Assembly: GCF_004022215.1 (NCBI RefSeq)
Contig: NZ_SAUZ01000013.1
Span: forward strand, 1-64,000
DNA: 64,000 nt
Direction: 5' to 3'
Origin: Paenirhodobacter populi
Lineage (GTDB): Bacteria > Pseudomonadota > Alphaproteobacteria > Rhodobacterales > Rhodobacteraceae
The notes under the pieces were generated by a model, which was not told where the DNA came from, ran no database searches, and saw only the letters and a program-made list of their open reading frames with translations. Position 1 is the first letter of the stretch. Every line of letters starts with the position of its first letter. A program made the position numbers and the translations under genes. Positions 36,305 to 45,385 of this stretch are shown here, in pieces.

Positions 36305-37131
36305 CCCTGCTGACGGTGGAAAACCTCAAGGTCCATTACCCGACCCGCACGGGTCTGGTCGAGGCGGTGCGCGGCGTCTCCTTCACCCTTGGCCGGGAAC
36401 GGCTGGGGATCGTGGGCGAAAGCGGCTCGGGCAAGTCGCAGACGGGCCGCGCGATCATGGGGCTGACGCCGCCCTCGGCGCTGATCACGGCGGACCGGCT
36501 GGACTATGCCGGGATCGACCTGTTGCGCGCCTCGGCCCGCCAGCGCCGGTCGCTGCGCGGTGGGCGCATCGCGATGGTGTTGCAGGATCCGAAATATTCG
36601 CTCGATCCGGTGATGACCATCGGCAAACAGATCGTGGAAACCCTGCGCACCCATGCCCGCGTTCCGGGGGACGAGGCGCGCCGCCGCGCCCTCGAAATGC
36701 TGGAAGCCGTGCAGATCCGCGATCCGGAACGGGTCTACGACCTCTACCCGCACGAGGTATCGGGCGGCATGGGGCAGCGCGTGATGATCGCCATGATGCT
36801 GATCGCCGGGCCCGAGATGCTGATCGCGGACGAACCGACCTCGGCCCTGGACGTGACCGTGCAGCTCGAAGTCCTGTCGATCCTCGACCGGCTGGTGCGC
36901 GACCGCGGCATGGGGCTGATCTTCATCAGCCACGACCTGCGGCTGGTGTCGTCCTTCTGCGACAGGGTGCTGGTCATGTATGCGGGCCGGGTGGTCGAGG
37001 AAATCGCCGCCGGAGACCTCGCCCACGCGAAACATCCCTATACGCGCGGCCTGATCGACTGCGTGCCGAAACTGGGCGAGGATCGCCATCCCCTGCCCGT
37101 TCTTGACCGCAAGCCGGAGTGGGCGCAATGA
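36301..37131 (+). CDS. Dpp/Opp-type ATPase 1 (DppD-like)
   Basis: A 276-residue ATPase with Walker A GESGSGKSQ (about 39-47), signature VSGGMGQRVMIAMMLIAGPE and Walker B MLIADEPTSALDVT, followed by the switch FISHDLRLV. The C-terminal PYTRGLIDCVPKLGEDRHPL is the conserved tail of oligopeptide importer ATPases, though it is shorter than usual and lacks the four-Cys iron-sulfur motif found in some members. It pairs with the DppF-like protein to energise the importer. Confidence 0.9.
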   Translation: MTLLTVENLKVHYPTRTGLVEAVRGVSFTLGRERLGIVGESGSGKSQTGRAIMGLTPPSALITADRLDYAGIDLLRASARQRRSLRGGRIAMVLQDPKYSLDPVMTIGKQIVETLRTHARVPGDEARRRALEMLEAVQIRDPERVYDLYPHEVSGGMGQRVMIAMMLIAGPEMLIADEPTSALDVTVQLEVLSILDRLVRDRGMGLIFISHDLRLVSSFCDRVLVMYAGRVVEEIAAGDLAHAKHPYTRGLIDCVPKLGEDRHPLPVLDRKPEWAQ

Positions 37132-37886
37132 CCGCGATCCTGAGTGTTGCGCACCTCAGGGTGCGGTTCGACGATTACCTCGCGCTTGATGATGTCAGCA
37201 TCTCGGTGGCGCCCGGGGCGTCCTTCGGGCTGGTGGGCGAATCCGGTTCGGGCAAGTCGACGCTTCTGCGCGCGGTGGCGGGGCTCGCGCCGGTGGACGC
37301 GGGCGAGATCACCGTGGCGGGCGAGACGATGCAGGGCGGGCGCCGGTCGCGCGACTTCTACCACAAGGTGCAGATGGTATTTCAGGATCCCTACGGATCG
37401 CTGCACCCGCGCCAGACGGTGGACCGCGCGCTGCTCGAACCGCTGGCGATCCACGGTTTCACCGATACCGACGCCCGCATCCGCCGCGCGCTGGACGAGG
37501 TCGGGCTCGGCCCCTCCTTCCGCTTCCGCTATCCGCATCAGATGTCGGGCGGGCAGCGTCAGCGCATCGCCATCGCCCGCGCGCTGATCCTCGAACCGGA
37601 AATCCTGCTGCTGGACGAACCGACCTCGGCGCTCGACGCCTCGGTGCAGGCCGAGGTGCTGAACCTCCTCGAACAGGTGCGGGGCGAACGCGGGCTGACC
37701 TTCGTCATGGTCAGCCACGATCTGGGCGTGGTCACCCATATGTGCGAAAGGCTCGCCGTCATGCAGGGCGGCCGGATCGTCGAGGAAGTCGCCGCCGCCG
37801 ATCTGGCGCGGGGCGTGGTGACGACCGACTACACCCGCCACCTGATGGTGGCGAGCAAGGGCTTCGTCCGCCCGGAAACGGTCTGA
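37128..37886 (+). CDS. Dpp/Opp-type ATPase 2 (DppF-like)
   Basis: A 252-residue ATPase starting at the ATGA overlap at 37128 (MTAILSVAHLRVRFDDYLAL). Walker A is GESGSGKST, the Q-loop region is VFQDPYGSLHPRQTV (a DppF/OppF hallmark), signature MSGGQRQRIAIARALILEP, Walker B LLLDEPTSALDAS and switch MVSHDLGVV. It closes the five-gene importer operon and is followed by a convergent deaminase gene with copy D of the dispersed element in between. Confidence 0.92.
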   Translation: MTAILSVAHLRVRFDDYLALDDVSISVAPGASFGLVGESGSGKSTLLRAVAGLAPVDAGEITVAGETMQGGRRSRDFYHKVQMVFQDPYGSLHPRQTVDRALLEPLAIHGFTDTDARIRRALDEVGLGPSFRFRYPHQMSGGQRQRIAIARALILEPEILLLDEPTSALDASVQAEVLNLLEQVRGERGLTFVMVSHDLGVVTHMCERLAVMQGGRIVEEVAAADLARGVVTTDYTRHLMVASKGFVRPETV

Positions 37887-37956
37887 AAGGCGAGGGCGCG
37901 AAACTCCGGATACGCCACATCCGCGCGCCCTCGATCCCACCCGAAGCGCCCTTCCT

Positions 37957-38019
37957 GCCGTCGTTTTTCCATAAATATCCCGGGGGTGAGCCCGGAACGG
38001 GCGAGGGGGCTGGCCCCCT
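37957..38019 (-). repeat. Dispersed 3' element, copy D
   Basis: On the minus strand it starts 18 bp after the stop of the CodA-like gene: AGGGGGCCAGCCCCCT, central hairpin with arms GCCCG and CGGGC, then CACCCCCGGGATATTTATGG and AAAAACGACGG. It is identical to copy E over 54 consecutive bases although the two lie 16.7 kb apart. Confidence 0.82.
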
Positions 38020-38037
38020 CTCTCCCTCACCACCGGC

Positions 38038-39327
38038 TCAGACGCCGGGCACGTAATCCCGGCCCGGATCCACCTCGGCCGGGCGGCCTTCCAGCGACAG
38101 CAAAGATACCCGCGGCAGGGTGCGGCTGATGACCTTGCCGGCCTTCAGCACATAAAGCCGCGCGGGTTTCAGCCGGATCGCCTCGACCACATCGGCTGCC
38201 TGCAACACCACCAGATCGGCGTTGCAGCCGACCTCGACCCCGTAGCCCGGCAATTCCATCGTGCGGGCGGAATTCACGGTGATCGCGTCGTAGATGCGCT
38301 TCTTGTCCTCGATCCCACCCATCTGGCCGACATGCACCGCCATATGCGCGACCTCGACCATGTCGGCCGAACCCATCGAATACCACGGGTCCATGCAGCA
38401 ATCCTGACCGAGCGAAACGTTCACCCCGGCCTCCATCAACTCGCGCACCCGGGTCAGGCCGCGCCGCTTGGGATAGGTATCGTGGCGACCCTGCAACATG
38501 ATGTTGATCAGCGGGTTGGGGGTGGCGTTGATCCGCGCCTCGGCCATCAGCGGGATAAGCTTCGACACATAGTAATTGTCCATCGAATGCATCGAGGTCA
38601 GGTGCGAGCCGTTCACCCGCCCCTGAAGCCCGTGGCGGATCGTCTCGGCGGTCAGCGTCTCGATATGGCGCGACATCGGATCGTCGGTCTCGTCGCAATG
38701 GATGTCGACGGGCAGGCCGCGTTCGGCCGCGATCCGGCAAAGGGCTTCGAGCGAACGCCGCCCGTCCTCCATCGTGCGCTCGAAATGCGGGATGCCGCCC
38801 ACGACGTCGATCCCCATGTCCAGCGCGCGTTCCAGCGACTTTGCCCCCTCGGGCGCGCGGTAATAGCCGTCCTGCGGAAAGGCGACGAGCTGCAGGGTGA
38901 TGTAGTCCTTCACCCGGTCGCGGACCTCCAGCATCGCCTCGGCCGTCACCAGCCGGGGGTCCGAGGTGTCGACATGGCTGCGGATGAACAACAGCCCCTG
39001 CGACACGGCCAGATCGCAATAGCGCAGCGCGCGTTCGACCAGCGCCTCGCGGGTCAGCGTCGGGCGCAGCTCGCCCCACAGCGCGATCCCCTCCAGCAGC
39101 GTTCCCGACACGTTCATCCGCGGCAGGCCGAGCGAGAGGGTCGCATCCAGATGGAAATGCGGGTCGCAGAAGGCCGGGCTGATCAGGCGGCCCGTCACGT
39201 CGATTTCCTCGCGCGCGGTGGCCTCGATACGCTTTTCGATCGCGGCGATTTTGCCGCCCGTCACGCCAAGGTCTACGCCCGCGCGCCCGTCGGGCAGGTT
39301 GCCGTTGCGCAGGATGATGTCGAACAT
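38038..39327 (-). CDS. Cytosine-deaminase-like amidohydrolase (CodA family)
   Basis: A 429-residue cytosolic metal-dependent deaminase. The metal ligands of E. coli CodA are all present with a constant offset of four: H57, H59 (DPHFHLDAT), H210, H242 and D309, plus the proton-shuttling E213 (HCDETDD). The ring-binding Gln is kept in VAFPQDG. The specificity loop differs: CodA has GHDD, here GQDC, so the residue matching CodA D314 is Cys310 and the one matching H312 is Gln308. The enzyme therefore likely deaminates a related ring compound rather than, or as well as, cytosine. It starts a block with the BMP-type importer and amidase; the permease gene ends 15 bp upstream, so it is probably the last gene of that operon. 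Confidence 0.85.
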   Translation of the reverse strand: MFDIILRNGNLPDGRAGVDLGVTGGKIAAIEKRIEATAREEIDVTGRLISPAFCDPHFHLDATLSLGLPRMNVSGTLLEGIALWGELRPTLTREALVERALRYCDLAVSQGLLFIRSHVDTSDPRLVTAEAMLEVRDRVKDYITLQLVAFPQDGYYRAPEGAKSLERALDMGIDVVGGIPHFERTMEDGRRSLEALCRIAAERGLPVDIHCDETDDPMSRHIETLTAETIRHGLQGRVNGSHLTSMHSMDNYYVSKLIPLMAEARINATPNPLINIMLQGRHDTYPKRRGLTRVRELMEAGVNVSLGQDCCMDPWYSMGSADMVEVAHMAVHVGQMGGIEDKKRIYDAITVNSARTMELPGYGVEVGCNADLVVLQAADVVEAIRLKPARLYVLKAGKVISRTLPRVSLLSLEGRPAEVDPGRDYVPGV

Positions 39328-39342
39328 CTCGGGTCCTTTCGT

Positions 39343-40290
39343 TCAGATGCGTTCGCCGCGCCGGTAGGGTTTCATCAGCGCCTGCGGCACCCGTGCCCGG
39401 CGCGCCATCACCGCCAGCGCGACGATCGACAGGATATAGGGGATCATCAGGAAGATCTGATAGGGCAGATCCCCGGTCAGCACCGTTTGCAGGCGCAACT
39501 GGAAAGCGTCGAAGAACGCGAACAGGAGCGCCCCCAGAAGCGCGCGCCCCGGCCTCCATGATGCAAAGACGACAAGCGCGATGCAGATCCAGCCGCGCCC
39601 CTGCACCATCGTCGGGAAGAAGCTGTTGAAGGCTGACAGCGTCAGGAACGCGCCCCCCACCGCCATCAGCGCCGATCCGGCGATCACCGCGCCGTAGCGC
39701 AGGGCGGTCGGGTTCAGCCCCTGCGCATCCGCCGCCTGCGGGTTTTCCCCGGTCATGCGGATCGCAAGGCCCAGAGGCGTGCGGAACAGCACCCATGCCA
39801 GCGCGATGGCCAGCCCGATCGCCAGCCATGTCGGCGCGGTCTGGTTGAACAGTGCCGCGCCAAGGAAAGGCAGGTCCGACAGCACCGGGATATGCACCGG
39901 CGCGAAAGGGGTGACGGTCGGCGGCGTGCCCGCCACCGGCACCATCAGCCGGAACAGGTAATAGCTCAGGCTCGCGGCGAACAGGGTCACCCCCAGCCCC
40001 GAGACATGCTGCGACAGGCCAAGCGTCACCGTCAGTCCCGCATGCAGCGCGCCAAAGATCCCGCCGCAGATCGCCGCGACCAGCAGCCCCGTCCACAGGT
40101 CGCATCCCTGATAGACGGCAAGCCAGCCTGCCATCGCGCCGAAGGTCATGATCCCCTCGATGCCCAGATTCAGTACCCCCGCCCGTTCGCACAACAGCGC
40201 GCCGAGGGTGCCGAAGATCAACGGTGTCGCGATCCGCAGCACGGCGGCCCAGAGCCCGGCAGAGCCGAGGATGTCCATCATCTCGTTCAT
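39343..40290 (-). CDS. BMP-type nucleoside/purine ABC importer, permease 2 (YufQ-like)
   Basis: A 315-residue permease of the branched-chain/nucleoside superfamily (YufQ/NupQ). LIFGTLGALLCERAGVLNLG followed by IEGIMTFGAMAGWLAVYQG is the superfamily signature. GGAFLTLSAFNSFFPTMVQG and RGWICIALVVFASWRPGRAL are typical of the second subunit. It starts at an overlap with the first permease. The importer class carries nucleosides, purines or related heterocycles. Confidence 0.9.
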   Translation of the reverse strand: MNEMMDILGSAGLWAAVLRIATPLIFGTLGALLCERAGVLNLGIEGIMTFGAMAGWLAVYQGCDLWTGLLVAAICGGIFGALHAGLTVTLGLSQHVSGLGVTLFAASLSYYLFRLMVPVAGTPPTVTPFAPVHIPVLSDLPFLGAALFNQTAPTWLAIGLAIALAWVLFRTPLGLAIRMTGENPQAADAQGLNPTALRYGAVIAGSALMAVGGAFLTLSAFNSFFPTMVQGRGWICIALVVFASWRPGRALLGALLFAFFDAFQLRLQTVLTGDLPYQIFLMIPYILSIVALAVMARRARVPQALMKPYRRGERI

Positions 40291-41336
40291 CGCCGGATCC
40301 TGTAGCGGGTGAAGAACAGCGCGACCAGCATCGACAGCAGCGACAGCGCCACCGTGACATCGGCGATATAGGTGGGGATGCCCATGGCGCGGCTCATGCC
40401 ATCCGCGCCGACATACATCATCGCGGTGAACAGCGCGGCGGCGACCACGCCCAGAGGGTTCAGCCCCGCCAGCATGGCGACGACGATGCCGGAATAGCCG
40501 TAGCCCGGCGACAGGTCGGTGGTGACGTAGCCCTTGACGCCCATCACCTCGACCGCGCCCGCAAGACCGGCCAGCCCGCCCGAGATCATCGCGACCAGAA
40601 CCAGCGTCCGGCCAAGCGGCACGCCGGCAAAGACGGCGCCGCCCGGGCTAAGTCCGGCGGCGCGCGATTGCAGGCCAAAGGTGGTGCGCGCCTGCACGAA
40701 CCACACGACCAGTGCCAGCGCGACGGCGATGACCAGCCCGACATGCAGCCGCGAGCGCGCCACCAGCCGCGGCAGCATACCGTTGTCCGAGATGGGCAGG
40801 GATTGCGGCCAGCCGAAGGCCATCGGATCCTTCAGCACCGTGTCGATCAGCATCGACACGAACAGCACCGCGACGAAGTTCAAAAGCAGCGTGGTCACCA
40901 CCTCATCGACCTGAAACCGCAGCCGCAGCCACAGCGGCAGCAACAGCAGCACCATCCCCGCCGCCGCCCCGGCGACCAGCAGCACCGGGATCTGCACGAT
41001 GGGCGGCCAGTCGGGGATCAGCAGGCTGCTGACCGTCACCGCCGCGACGGCGCCAAGGTAAAGCTGCCCCTCGGCCCCGATGTTCCACAGCCGCGCGCGG
41101 AAGGCCACGGCGGCGGCAAGGCCCGTCAGGATCAGCGGAATGGCGCGGGTCAGCGTTTCCGTCGCGGCGAGGCGGGAGCCGAAAGCCTCGGTCACGATCA
41201 GGCCATAGGCGCGCAGGACCGGCGCGCCGGCCAGCGCGATCAGCCCCCCGGCGAGCGCCAGCGCCGCCGCCACCGCGATCAGCGGTGTGGCGAGGGCCAG
41301 CCACGGGGGCAGGTGGTCGCGGGGTTCAAGACGCAT
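40287..41336 (-). CDS. BMP-type nucleoside/purine ABC importer, permease 1 (YufP-like)
   Basis: A 349-residue permease with 9-10 helices. AFRARLWNIGAEGQLYLGAV is the hallmark of the YufP/NupP subunit. VDEVVTTLLLNFVAVLFVSM and GYGYSGIVVAMLAGLNPLGV are also family blocks. The start lies 11 bp inside the end of the ATPase gene, so the transporter subunits are coupled. It pairs with the YufQ-like subunit to make the membrane channel. Confidence 0.92.
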   Translation of the reverse strand: MRLEPRDHLPPWLALATPLIAVAAALALAGGLIALAGAPVLRAYGLIVTEAFGSRLAATETLTRAIPLILTGLAAAVAFRARLWNIGAEGQLYLGAVAAVTVSSLLIPDWPPIVQIPVLLVAGAAAGMVLLLLPLWLRLRFQVDEVVTTLLLNFVAVLFVSMLIDTVLKDPMAFGWPQSLPISDNGMLPRLVARSRLHVGLVIAVALALVVWFVQARTTFGLQSRAAGLSPGGAVFAGVPLGRTLVLVAMISGGLAGLAGAVEVMGVKGYVTTDLSPGYGYSGIVVAMLAGLNPLGVVAAALFTAMMYVGADGMSRAMGIPTYIADVTVALSLLSMLVALFFTRYRIRR

Positions 41337-42840
41337 CCTCGGCCTCCATCCAGTCGCCCGCCATCATCAGGCCAAGGCGGCGCGCATCGGCGCCCTCGGC
41401 CGCGACCGGGGGCGACAGGCGGCCGCCGACGATCGCCTGAATCCGGTCGGACAGCGCCATCACCTCGTCAAGATCCTCGGAAATCAGCAGCACGGCGGTG
41501 CCGGCCCGCCGCGCCGCAAGGATGCGTTCATGGACCGCCGCCACCGCCCCTTCGTCAAGCCCGCGCGCGGGCTGCGCCGCGATCAGGATGCGCGGCCTGC
41601 GGGACAGGTTGCGGCCAAGGATCAGCTTTTGCACATTGCCGCCCGACAGCAGCCGGATCGGCCGCGCGGCCCCGCCGCCGCGCACGTCGAATTCCGCCAT
41701 GATCCGCTCGGCATCCGCCATGCCCGCCTGCCGGTCGACAAAGCCGTGCCGGGAATAGTCCCCGATCCGTTCGAGCACGACGTTTTCCCAGATCGCCATC
41801 TCGCCCACGACGCCTTCGTGGTTGCGATCCTCGGGGATGCGGCCGATGCCTGCGGCGATGGCGTCGGTGACGGTCAGGTTGCCGATGGGCTGGCCGAACA
41901 GCCGCACCTCGCCGCCGCTGCGCCGGGCGGTGCCGCCCAGCAGGGCGGCAAGCGGCTTCTGCCCGTTGCCGGAGACGCCGATGATGCCCAGCACCTCGCC
42001 TTCGCGCAGGTGCAGGCCCACGGATTTCAGCCGGTTGACGCCCGCCTCGCGCAGGGTGACATCGGTCAGTTCCAGCACCACGGCCCCCGGCGTCGCCGCG
42101 TCGCGCACCGGGCGGGTGACGGCGCGGCCGACCATGAGTTCCGCCAGTTCGGCGCGGCTGGTTTCCGCCGCGCGGCGTTCCGCCACCAGCCTGCCGCCGC
42201 GCAGCACCAGAATGCGGTCCGCCGTCGCCATCACCTCGGGCAGCTTGTGGCTGATGAAGATCAGCGACAGCCCCTGCCGCGCCATGCCCTTGAGCGTGGC
42301 GAAAAGATGCTCGGCCTCGATATTCGTCAGCACGGCGGTGGGTTCGTCCAGCACAAGGATCCGCACGTCATTGTACAGCGCCTTGAGGATTTCCACCCGC
42401 TGCTGTTCGCCCACCGACAGATCGCCAAGCCGCGCGTCCGGATCGACCGCCAGCCCGAATTTCCGCGACAGCGCCAAGAGCTTCGCCCGTCCCGCGGCGG
42501 TGTTCGAGCGCGGCGACCACAGGCTTTCGGTGCCGGTCATGACGTTTTCCAGAACCGTCAGGTTCGGGGCGAGCGAGAAGTGCTGATAGACCATGCCGAT
42601 CCCGGCCCGGATCGCCATCCGCGGCCGACCGGGCGGCAGGACGGCGCCCGCCACGCGGATGATGCCACTGTCGGGGGTGTAATGGCCGGAAAGGATGCTC
42701 ATCAGCGTGGTCTTGCCCGCGCCGTTTTCGCCCAGAAGGGCGATGATCTCGCCCTGTGCCAGCGTCAGCGAGATGTCGTCATTCGCCCGGGTGGTGCCGA
42801 AGCTCTTGCTGACATGCTCGATTTCAAGGATCGGGGTCAT
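41326..42840 (-). CDS. BMP-type nucleoside/purine ABC importer, double ATPase (YufO-like)
   Basis: A 504-residue protein with two ATPase modules, as in sugar and nucleoside importers of the RbsA/YufO class. The first has Walker A GENGAGKTT, signature LSVGEQQRVEILKALYNDV and Walker B ILVLDEPTAVL. The second has a degenerate Walker A (GVSGNGQKPL) and the signature LSGGNVQKLILGRNL, which is normal for this class. I take the ATG at 42840, which overlaps the amidase stop by 4 bp. Longer open frame further right lies within the amidase gene and is not used. Confidence 0.93.
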   Translation of the reverse strand: MTPILEIEHVSKSFGTTRANDDISLTLAQGEIIALLGENGAGKTTLMSILSGHYTPDSGIIRVAGAVLPPGRPRMAIRAGIGMVYQHFSLAPNLTVLENVMTGTESLWSPRSNTAAGRAKLLALSRKFGLAVDPDARLGDLSVGEQQRVEILKALYNDVRILVLDEPTAVLTNIEAEHLFATLKGMARQGLSLIFISHKLPEVMATADRILVLRGGRLVAERRAAETSRAELAELMVGRAVTRPVRDAATPGAVVLELTDVTLREAGVNRLKSVGLHLREGEVLGIIGVSGNGQKPLAALLGGTARRSGGEVRLFGQPIGNLTVTDAIAAGIGRIPEDRNHEGVVGEMAIWENVVLERIGDYSRHGFVDRQAGMADAERIMAEFDVRGGGAARPIRLLSGGNVQKLILGRNLSRRPRILIAAQPARGLDEGAVAAVHERILAARRAGTAVLLISEDLDEVMALSDRIQAIVGGRLSPPVAAEGADARRLGLMMAGDWMEAEDAS

Positions 42841-44183
42841 GCGGCCAGCCCCGCTATGGCGAAGGGGTGTTGCCAGCGGTCTTCCCGTTCCAGCAGGGCG
42901 GCGGCGGCCAGCAGGCGTTCCTCGCCCCCCATCGGGGCGATGAGCTGCACCGGCAGCGGCAGGCCCTTGTCCGAGCCGAAGGGCAGCGTCAGCGCCGGGA
43001 AGCCCGAGATATTGGCCAGCGCGGCCAAGGGTGCGAAGGCGGTCATGCGGGCGAAATGCGCCTGAATGTCGGTGCCCCGCGTCGGGAAGGAGCCGATGGG
43101 CGGCGGCGCGGCGGCGAGCATGGGGGTCAGGATCAGGTCCACGCCCTCGAAAACGCGCCACAGGTCGCGGCTGACAAGGGCCATGTCGGTGGTGATCCGC
43201 CAGACCTCGGCCCCGGTCATCGCGGCGCCAAGGTCACGGGCGGCGCGGGTCATGGGTTCCGCCTGCGCGAAATCCAGCGGCAGGGTGGCGAGGTTGACCG
43301 CGACGATGGCGGCAAAGAGCCGGGCGCTTTCGCGCGCGGCAGCCAGCAGGGCGGCGCTGTCGATGGGCACGATCCGGTGGCCGTGGGGTTCCAGCGCGCG
43401 GGCGGCCTCTTCGACAACGGCAAGGCGGGGGGCATCGGCGGTTTCGGTCAGCAGGCCGATGCGCAGCGGGCCTTCGGGCGCATAGGCGACGGGCGGGAAG
43501 GGGCCGCGCGTCTCCCCCCGGCAAGCGGCGAAGATCGCCGCCGTGTCGCGCACCGACCGGCAGACGGCGAGTTCCGAGGCGATGCCGCCGAGGTAATTGC
43601 CATATCCCGGCCCGGCGGGGAGGCTGCCGCGTCCGGGCTTCAGCCCGACCAGCCCGCAGCAGGCCGCGGGCACCCGGATCGAGCCGCCCGCATCCGTCGC
43701 ATGGGCGATGGCGACGATCCCGGCGGCGACGGCGGCGGCGGCCCCGCCCGAGGACCCGCCCGCCGTCAGGTCAGGGGCCAGAGGATTGCGGCAGATGGGG
43801 CCGACGGCGGGCTCGCTTGCCAGCGACAGGCCGAATTCGGGCGCGGTGGTGGTGCCGAAGACGCAGAGCCCGGCCGCTCGGAACCGTGCCGCCAGATCGG
43901 AATCCGCCGTGCCCGGATCGTCGGCCAGCAGCCGCGATCCGGCGCGCATGGGAAAGCCCGCGAAAGGCCCGCCCAGATCCTTGACCAGCGTGGGCACTCC
44001 GGCAAAGGGACCGGGCGCGGGATCGCGCGCCGCCGCCCGCCCGCGCGCGGCATCCAGATGCACGATCGCGCCCAGATCCGCGTGGCGGGCGGCGGCGGCC
44101 AATGCGGCCTCCATCGCCTCGGAGGGCGACAGGCGACCGGAGCGGATCGTCCCGGCCAGCCCCGATGCGTCCTGCGTGGTCAC
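42837..44183 (-). CDS. Amidase-signature family hydrolase
   Basis: A 448-residue amidase. The Ser-cisSer-Lys triad can be placed: Lys in TLVKDLGG (about residue 68), the cis-Ser in AGGSSGGAAAAVAAG, and the nucleophile in ATDAGGSIRVPAACCGLVGL. It lies between the binding-protein gene (7 bp upstream) and the ATPase gene (4 bp overlap), so it is an integral part of the importer operon and probably hydrolyses an amide or ureide related to the imported ligand. Candidates are allophanate, ureido acids or other ring-opening products. The sequence does not decide. Confidence 0.88.
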   Translation of the reverse strand: MTTQDASGLAGTIRSGRLSPSEAMEAALAAAARHADLGAIVHLDAARGRAAARDPAPGPFAGVPTLVKDLGGPFAGFPMRAGSRLLADDPGTADSDLAARFRAAGLCVFGTTTAPEFGLSLASEPAVGPICRNPLAPDLTAGGSSGGAAAAVAAGIVAIAHATDAGGSIRVPAACCGLVGLKPGRGSLPAGPGYGNYLGGIASELAVCRSVRDTAAIFAACRGETRGPFPPVAYAPEGPLRIGLLTETADAPRLAVVEEAARALEPHGHRIVPIDSAALLAAARESARLFAAIVAVNLATLPLDFAQAEPMTRAARDLGAAMTGAEVWRITTDMALVSRDLWRVFEGVDLILTPMLAAAPPPIGSFPTRGTDIQAHFARMTAFAPLAALANISGFPALTLPFGSDKGLPLPVQLIAPMGGEERLLAAAALLEREDRWQHPFAIAGLAA

Positions 44184-44189
44184 GGCAGG

Positions 44190-45176
44190 TTACTTCGGCT
44201 CGTTCGCATCCGCGGGAACGGTGAAGGCGCCCGATTTGATGTCCGCGCGGACCTTTTCCATCGCTTCCTCGGCCTCGGCGGGGGCGACGCCCTTGACATA
44301 GGCGATGTCCGAGCCGCCTTCCTTCAGCAGCCCGTAGGAGGTGTAGTCGCGCCCGACCGGCTTGCCCGCCTGCACATCGGCGATCGCCGCGTCGAGGATC
44401 GGGCGGAAACCCCAGAGCGCGTTGGCGAAGACCGTGCCCGGATACATCGGCGTATAGTCGATGAGCGAGCCGACCGCCTGAATCCCGCGTTCCTTCGCCG
44501 CATCCGCCGTGCCGATGCGTTCGCCGAACAGGATGTCGGCGCCGCCGTCGATCAGCGCGAGCCCCGCCTCGCGCGCCTTGGGCGGGTCGAAGAAGGTGCC
44601 GATCCAGCTGACCTTGTGGGTGGCATCGGGGTTCACGGCCTTGACGCCTTCGGCGAAGGCATTGATCAGCAGGTTGATTTCCGGGATCGGCATGGCGCCG
44701 ACCGAGCCCACGGAATTGGTCTTCGTCATCTTGCCCGCAAGCATCCCGGCCAGATAGGCGCCGTCATAGTTCCATGTGCCGAAGACGCCGAAATTGTCGC
44801 CCGCCGGGCCGGTGCTGGAACCGAGGACGAAGGCCGTATCCGGGTAATCCGCCGCCACCTGCCGGGCCTGCCGCTCGATCGGGTAGCATTCGCCGATGAT
44901 GAGTTTCGCGCCCTGTTCGGCATATTGGCTCATCGCGCGGGGGTAATCGGTGGGGGAGACGGCTTCGGAGAATACATATTCGATCTGCCCTTCCTTCGCC
45001 GCGTCAAGCAGCGCCTGATGCAGCACGGAATTCCAGGCGTTCTCGACCGGCGAGCCGTGGATGCCGGCGACCTTGAGCGGCGTCGCGGCGCGCAGCGGCG
45101 CGGCCAGCGTGCCGGCGCCAAGAACCAGTCCCGATTGCAGGAGGAACCTGCGCGAAAGGCGAAAATCTTTGGTCAT
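44190..45176 (-). CDS. BMP-family ABC importer binding protein
   Basis: A 328-residue periplasmic protein of the basic-membrane-protein (BMP) family, which binds nucleosides or purines. The ATG at 45176 gives a Tat-like signal (LSRRFLLQSGLVLGAGTLAA, then PLRAAT). Family features: LKVAGIHGSPVENAWNSVLH, GECYPIERQARQVAADYPDT, FGTWNYDGAYLAGMLAGKMT and the KVSWIGTFFDPPKAREAGLA segment. It is the first gene of a six-gene operon (binding protein, amidase, ATPase, two permeases, deaminase) behind the shared 25-bp site at 45333. Confidence 0.92.
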   Translation of the reverse strand: MTKDFRLSRRFLLQSGLVLGAGTLAAPLRAATPLKVAGIHGSPVENAWNSVLHQALLDAAKEGQIEYVFSEAVSPTDYPRAMSQYAEQGAKLIIGECYPIERQARQVAADYPDTAFVLGSSTGPAGDNFGVFGTWNYDGAYLAGMLAGKMTKTNSVGSVGAMPIPEINLLINAFAEGVKAVNPDATHKVSWIGTFFDPPKAREAGLALIDGGADILFGERIGTADAAKERGIQAVGSLIDYTPMYPGTVFANALWGFRPILDAAIADVQAGKPVGRDYTSYGLLKEGGSDIAYVKGVAPAEAEEAMEKVRADIKSGAFTVPADANEPK

Positions 45177-45332
45177 CCCGGTGCTCCCCGCATCTGATGT
45201 GATCTTGCGAGCCAGTTCGGAGGCTCGCACGGAAAAGTCAATCGGCCGGAGTGCGGGCAGCGCCAAAGCCCGTGCCGCGGTGCGGCTTTCCGGGATGGCG
45301 CTGCCCTTGCGGCGGCAAATTCGCAAGCTGCG

Positions 45333-45357
45333 ATGATTTTTTACTCAATGATAAAAA
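45333..45357. promoter_or_regulatory. Shared 25-bp operator candidate, BMP-operon copy
   Basis: ATGATTTTT, a T, ACT, three variable bases and TGATAAAAA; it matches 30465-30489 ahead of rutA at 21 of 25 positions. It lies 157-181 bp upstream of the BMP binding-protein start and 29 bp from the hpxO stop. The same regulator would thereby couple uracil degradation to purine-type uptake. Confidence 0.6.
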
Positions 45358-45385
45358 CATCGGATGAAACCGCCGCCGCGGATCG

